Below are positions 59,946-64,000 of a stretch of DNA of 64,000 nucleotides, piece after piece; the first letter of the stretch is position 1; every line of letters begins with the position of its first letter. The notes beneath the pieces are model-generated. The model worked only from the letters and a program-made list of their open reading frames with translations, had not been told where the DNA came from and made no database searches. Position numbers and translations under genes: made by a program. The stretch comes from Solenopsis invicta (lineage: Eukaryota > Arthropoda > Insecta > Hymenoptera > Formicidae). Where the stretch lies: the NCBI RefSeq assembly GCF_016802725.1, contig NC_052675.1, positions 10,394,638 through 10,458,637 of the forward strand, read 5' to 3'.

Positions 59946-62195
59946 ATGAACAAAGACCCCCCTGCCCCAGTGGCGGGGGGCGGCGGGGCACGAACACCGG
60001 CCGACGATGTCGGCCGGACGTGCCCGGGGATTCCCGCGGGCTTCCCTAGTCCCCCCCCTCCTCCTCACCCTCCTTACCCTCCCATTCCCCCAGCTCCTAA
60101 CATACCCAGCAGCATCCCGGCTGGCAATTTTGAAGTCTTCGAAGCCGCCTATAACCGAGAACTAACCTCTACATATTGCACTCAGACTCTTCCAGAAGAT
60201 ATTCAAGTTACGGGAGACAGGCAATCTACAGTAAGTGACTCTGAATCGATAAACGGACAGGCACCCATGGATATTGAATCAGCTAAACCGCAGAGGAAAA
60301 GGATTCTCGAGGAAACGACAGATCAAAAAAACGCATCTACCTCTAAAGTCAGTAAGTCAAGCAAACATAACCTCCTTAATAATAGCAAGGCTTCAGGCTC
60401 AAATCTCCCTAGCCGCAAAGAATGCGATTCCTCTCGACAAGTAAGTGTCATTCAAGACGTGAACGGCTCTAGAGCGGGTGGCACTACCAGCGATAGCCAT
60501 AATAAGATCCCCACTACTTCTACTAATGGACCAAATGTGCCAAAATACTCGCGAGACGACCACCCCCCATACATTGTGTACGTATATAACACTAATATTG
60601 ATGCCGCTGATCCGGAGGCCGCTCGCCCGCTGCACGTCTGCAGCTTGATTTCCAGCATTGCCGCTAATAACGACATCATCGAAAACAAAAAGATAGGTCG
60701 CGGAAAAGCTATGGTTGAATTTAAATCCGCCGCCGCTGCCAACAATTTAATAGTCTCTCCTTTGTTGAAGCTCCATAATCTACGTGCCTTCATCCCCTCA
60801 TATCGTATTTTACGTACCGGCTTAGTTAAAGACGTCCCTCCCAGTATTAATTTGGATACTATACTCAAATCAATTGAAGCCCATTCACATAGAATCCTAG
60901 AAATTAAGAGATTAAATAAGAAGGTTATCAGAAATGGTGAACCCATATTAATTCCTTCATCGTACATAAGTATTAAATTTGCAGGACAAACTTTACCAAA
61001 GTACGTTTACATTTTTAAAACTAAGCATGAAGTCACCCCTTTCATTCCCAGAACAAAAATTTGTTACAAATGCTACAGGGTTGGACATATCAGCACTTCG
61101 TGCAAAGGCCACGAAAGATGCCTTAAATGTGGTTTAAGAAAACATGATAATGATAATGACTGTCCCATGCATAATAAGCAACCGGTTTGTATTAACTGCA
61201 AGGGCGATCACCTTGCTACGTCTCCAAACTGTCCTACAGTCCTTAGCCAAAAAAAGATCACTTCCCTTGCGGCCACCGAAAACATTTCCCTGTTCCAAGC
61301 AAGAGAGATCATTAAACGCAGTAATCCTGATGTCAACTTACAATACTCTGGTCCACCTCAGATTGTTAACGATCCTAGAACGGACTTCGGTAATTTCCCT
61401 CCCTTAAGAGATAACGATTATACTAGATATAATAAACACTTCAGGGATAGGCCCAACCGTCCCTCACTCGACACTAATTACCTTTCCAATTTTCACAGTC
61501 ATAACAGATTCGACGCCCTTGAAAATATGGAAGATCTTCATTATTCCTCGGCTCCATCTCGCCGTCTCAGTTCTTATGCCGGTGTGGTCGCAGGCAACAG
61601 TAACTTTCAGTCCAGTTCTAATGGCGGCCCGCATGCACATTTGCTCTCACCTGAGCCCGGCTTCTCTCACAGACGTGGCAGCTCATCTCACCTTCGTCCT
61701 CCCCCTCCCGTCAGACACTCGACGGACCCGGGCAGGCTTTACCAATGTTACCCCAACGGTCGTCCCCTGGTTTCTTCAGGAAATGGAATAGCGTATAATC
61801 ACAGCAATTTAAGTGAACCTGCAAACGCTGGGCACTCATCTGAACCAAACTGCAACATTGCAAGCTTCGGTGATTTCATTAAGGATATTAGCAGTTTCTT
61901 CTTACAAAAGATATTCCCACTACTACTTAACAAAAATTACGATGCGGCTACGGAAGAGTTAATTAATTTTTTGATTAACTATTTTAGCACTAATAAACTC
62001 AGTAGCCTTTTTAAATATTTTGTTAACTCCTGGACTAATACTGATGGTAATAATTCTGACAATGTTAATAATTCAAGCTATACAGTAGAATATTCTAGAG
62101 ATCATACGGCTTCCTACAACGGTCTAAAAGAAAACAGCCAATCCTCATCTAATCACGTTTTCCCAGTATTAATCGACTCTAACCTTACATCTTAA
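59946..62195 (+). CDS. Retrotransposon ORF1, gag-like nucleic-acid-binding protein
   Basis: 749 aa from the ATG at 59,946; a longer reading from 59,937 would need a TTG start. Residues ~1-60 are Gly/Pro-rich with a polyproline run. A low-complexity Ser/Asn/Lys stretch follows to ~200; then a domain (~205-370) begins with YIVYVYNTNID and includes GRGKAMVEFKS, similar to the RNA-binding region of I/Jockey gag proteins. From residue 373 there are three zinc knuckles: CYKCYRVGHISTSC (CX2CX4HX4C), CLKCGLRKHDNDNDC (CX2CX4HX5C) and CINCKGDHLATSPNC (CX2CX3HX6C). The C-terminal ~300 residues are polar and disordered, with a hydrophobic segment near 640. In this group ORF1 coats the RNA. ORF2 starts 19 bp after the stop. 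Confidence 0.93.
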   Translation: MNKDPPAPVAGGGGARTPADDVGRTCPGIPAGFPSPPPPPHPPYPPIPPAPNIPSSIPAGNFEVFEAAYNRELTSTYCTQTLPEDIQVTGDRQSTVSDSESINGQAPMDIESAKPQRKRILEETTDQKNASTSKVSKSSKHNLLNNSKASGSNLPSRKECDSSRQVSVIQDVNGSRAGGTTSDSHNKIPTTSTNGPNVPKYSRDDHPPYIVYVYNTNIDAADPEAARPLHVCSLISSIAANNDIIENKKIGRGKAMVEFKSAAAANNLIVSPLLKLHNLRAFIPSYRILRTGLVKDVPPSINLDTILKSIEAHSHRILEIKRLNKKVIRNGEPILIPSSYISIKFAGQTLPKYVYIFKTKHEVTPFIPRTKICYKCYRVGHISTSCKGHERCLKCGLRKHDNDNDCPMHNKQPVCINCKGDHLATSPNCPTVLSQKKITSLAATENISLFQAREIIKRSNPDVNLQYSGPPQIVNDPRTDFGNFPPLRDNDYTRYNKHFRDRPNRPSLDTNYLSNFHSHNRFDALENMEDLHYSSAPSRRLSSYAGVVAGNSNFQSSSNGGPHAHLLSPEPGFSHRRGSSSHLRPPPPVRHSTDPGRLYQCYPNGRPLVSSGNGIAYNHSNLSEPANAGHSSEPNCNIASFGDFIKDISSFFLQKIFPLLLNKNYDAATEELINFLINYFSTNKLSSLFKYFVNSWTNTDGNNSDNVNNSSYTVEYSRDHTASYNGLKENSQSSSNHVFPVLIDSNLTS

Positions 62196-62214
62196 ATTTT
62201 GGTCTATTCAAATA

Positions 62215-64000
62215 ATGTCACCCGCGACACAACATATTTTATACCATTATAACAATAATAATAATAATAACTATAACGGGAGGACACAGCTCACCCATAA
62301 CGGTAACAATCAAACGCGTAAGTCTAATGTTGTGAACATCCTACAGTGGAACTGTCAAGGTCTCCGTAGCAAAGCGGCTACCCTGCAGTCCCTCGCGTAT
62401 AATTACGATATAATCTGCATTCAGGAAACGATACTCTATGAGTTAAACTACTTCCATCTCAAAGGCTATCATACTGTTAGGCGAGACATTACAGGTCCCA
62501 ACATGCGTGGACTCTGCATTTTGATCAAGGAAAATATTTTTTATTCCACCATTGACCTTGACGCATTTTCGCACCCTTCTTTAGAAATTCTCGGTATCAT
62601 CATCAAGGTTGACAATTCTCAGTGCTTGATTGTCAACACTTATCGCCACCCTTGCAGGTGTACTCCGTTCGCCGTTTTTAATAGACTGCTTGAACTTCAG
62701 GACAAATTCCAACTTACACTCTTGATTGGCGATTTTAATTGCCATCATATACACTGGTATAACGCTTATGATGATGGTCCCGGCCGGTCTTTAGCCAAAG
62801 CCATAGAACTACACAATTATGTTATCCTCAATGAAATGAGCCCTACCTTGATGACGGCTCCAGGATCTAGAGATTCAATTATTGATCTCTCTCTTTCTTC
62901 TCATAAGCTAGCTCCTCTATGTCTATCCCAGATACTGAGTGACACCTGGGGTAGTGACCACTTCCCGCTAACTATACAAATTAATGGACCTATCAAACAA
63001 GCCAAAAAATTCATTTACAAATGGCCTCTCTCCGAGGAACAATTACAAATCTTTTATGCTTTATGTCTAAAAAATCCAATAAAACTCGAAGATCTCTCAG
63101 GCTCTAACAGTTGCGAGAAATACATAGCATTTGTCAATCACATCAGGAACATCTTATTCGATCTCATTCCTGAAGAACAAAGATTTCCTAGAACCATTAA
63201 CATCAAGCCCTCTACTTCCCTCCCTCCCTGGTGGAACAATGACTGCCAGAGAGCCGTCAACCTTCGTAGAGAAGCCACTGCCATCTACAGAAAATATCCC
63301 ACGTTCGATAATTACAATTACTTTGTGCAGACCAAAAGATCGTGTACCAAACTTCTCAAAAAACACAAAAGTAAAGGTTGGAAGAACCTCTGCCACACGT
63401 TTAATTCCAAAACTCCCACTGCTGAGCTTTGGTCTCTGATCAAACTTTTCAAAAAGCGCAATCTAGTCAACGCACATACTCAACCTGACACTGAAAGTGT
63501 CATCAAGGCGCAATCAGCTGTTATTGATAAGCTCTGCCCCCCCTCATGTTTGCATTACTTTCAGGATCCCTCTTGGACTAATGGTACATCGAGCTCTTTT
63601 GATGATGGCAGTGATGACCTACAGAATGCATCCAATGCTGACTTACAAGGCTTGGACCTGAACGTTTCTCTTCCCGAAGTCATGGCGGCCGTAGACGATA
63701 TGAAAAATTCCTCTGCTCCTGGGCTTGACCAATTCTCCTACAAAATTATTAAAGCACTGCCTCACGAATTCATCATTGTACTTGTGAATTTGTTCAATGC
63801 CCTCTTACAGGAGGGCCGGTTTCCGAAGCAATGGTCCCAATCGCTCATCGTACTGATACCCAAGCCGCAAGGAGGAGTAAGACCTATTTCTCTTCTATCA
63901 TGCTTCCTTAAAGTCCTTGAAAAGACTTTATATCTGAGACTCAGGTGGGCTATGGAAAATAGATGCTCTCTGCCTGATTTTCAGGCTGGCTTCAGAGCTA
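62215..64000 (+). CDS. Retrotransposon ORF2, AP-type endonuclease and reverse transcriptase (partial, open at window end)
   Basis: Open from ATG 62,215 to the window end: 595 codons without a stop. The N-terminal apurinic-type endonuclease shows QWNCQGLRSK, DIICIQET, NTYRHPC, LIGDFNCHHIHW, GSRDSIIDLSLSS and WGSDHFPL, the expected order of catalytic motifs (Asn, Glu, Asp-Asn, Asp, His). A linker with WWNNDCQRAV follows. The reverse-transcriptase fingers start with SAPGLDQFSYKIIKALP and continue through LFNALLQEGRFPKQW, VLIPKPQGGVRPISLLSC, LEKTLYLRL and LPDFQAGFRA. The YADD palm motif and anything beyond lie outside the window. The protein nicks the target and primes cDNA synthesis. Confidence 0.94.
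   Translation, partial: MSPATQHILYHYNNNNNNNYNGRTQLTHNGNNQTRKSNVVNILQWNCQGLRSKAATLQSLAYNYDIICIQETILYELNYFHLKGYHTVRRDITGPNMRGLCILIKENIFYSTIDLDAFSHPSLEILGIIIKVDNSQCLIVNTYRHPCRCTPFAVFNRLLELQDKFQLTLLIGDFNCHHIHWYNAYDDGPGRSLAKAIELHNYVILNEMSPTLMTAPGSRDSIIDLSLSSHKLAPLCLSQILSDTWGSDHFPLTIQINGPIKQAKKFIYKWPLSEEQLQIFYALCLKNPIKLEDLSGSNSCEKYIAFVNHIRNILFDLIPEEQRFPRTINIKPSTSLPPWWNNDCQRAVNLRREATAIYRKYPTFDNYNYFVQTKRSCTKLLKKHKSKGWKNLCHTFNSKTPTAELWSLIKLFKKRNLVNAHTQPDTESVIKAQSAVIDKLCPPSCLHYFQDPSWTNGTSSSFDDGSDDLQNASNADLQGLDLNVSLPEVMAAVDDMKNSSAPGLDQFSYKIIKALPHEFIIVLVNLFNALLQEGRFPKQWSQSLIVLIPKPQGGVRPISLLSCFLKVLEKTLYLRLRWAMENRCSLPDFQAGFRA

Larger units (their letters stand above)
59714..64000 (+). mobile_element. Non-LTR retrotransposon (I/Jockey/R1-like group), right end outside the window
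   Basis: Two ORFs in LINE order: gag-like ORF1 (59,946-62,195) and ORF2 from 62,215 with endonuclease and the beginning of reverse transcriptase. There is no frameshift or stop in 4 kb, so the copy is potentially recent. The 5' limit is not known: the TIR element ends near 59,713, and about 230 bp of likely 5' UTR follow. GC content and codon use differ from the AT-rich flank. Confidence 0.93.

Overview
This window looks like nuclear DNA of an insect, most probably a hymenopteran and plausibly an ant. The inference rests on three multi-exon insect-type genes with small coding exons, a patchwork of AT-rich and very CpG-rich DNA, abundant GA/CT/CA microsatellites, and a dense nest of DNA-transposon fragments with a non-LTR retrotransposon. 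No sequence feature fixes the species.

Region 1 (1-24,500) is one minus-strand gene, a VAT1-type medium-chain reductase. It has six coding exons and a 15.7-kb first intron that holds microsatellites and MITE-like inverted repeats but no gene I can recognise. Region 2 (24,500-32,750) is the intergenic space between the divergent VAT1 and ABHD4/5 genes. It has a GC/CpG-rich proximal part and AT-rich stretches with palindromic elements.

Region 3 (32,751-37,090) holds two convergent genes. An ABHD4/ABHD5-family lipid hydrolase (398 aa, seven exons, plus strand) and mitochondrial ribosome-binding factor A (362 aa, three exons, minus strand) have stop codons only about 700 bp apart. All exon joins in these genes and in VAT1 were checked for GT/AG sites and reading phase.

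Region 4 (37,200-59,700) is a repeat island. It contains short TIR elements (several nested, with readable target-site duplications), two 8-bp-TSD hAT-like non-autonomous elements, and a 99%+ identical segmental duplication that copied the promoter and first exon of an unrecognised 111-aa gene. It also has a truncated, frameshifted 3' end of an ATAD1/Msp1 gene and an 18-unit tandem array of ~140-bp monomers. Region 5 (59,700-64,000) is a non-LTR retrotransposon with an intact gag-like ORF1 and an ORF2 (endonuclease plus the start of reverse transcriptase) that is still open at the window edge.

Functionally, the three host genes touch lipid/organelle biology (VAT1-like oxidoreductase, ABHD4/5 lipase, mitochondrial ribosome assembly), but nothing here shows they act together. 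I did not find a convincing new molecular system. The most interesting material is the layered history of the repeat island, where filled and empty sites and nested insertions allow the order of events to be read.
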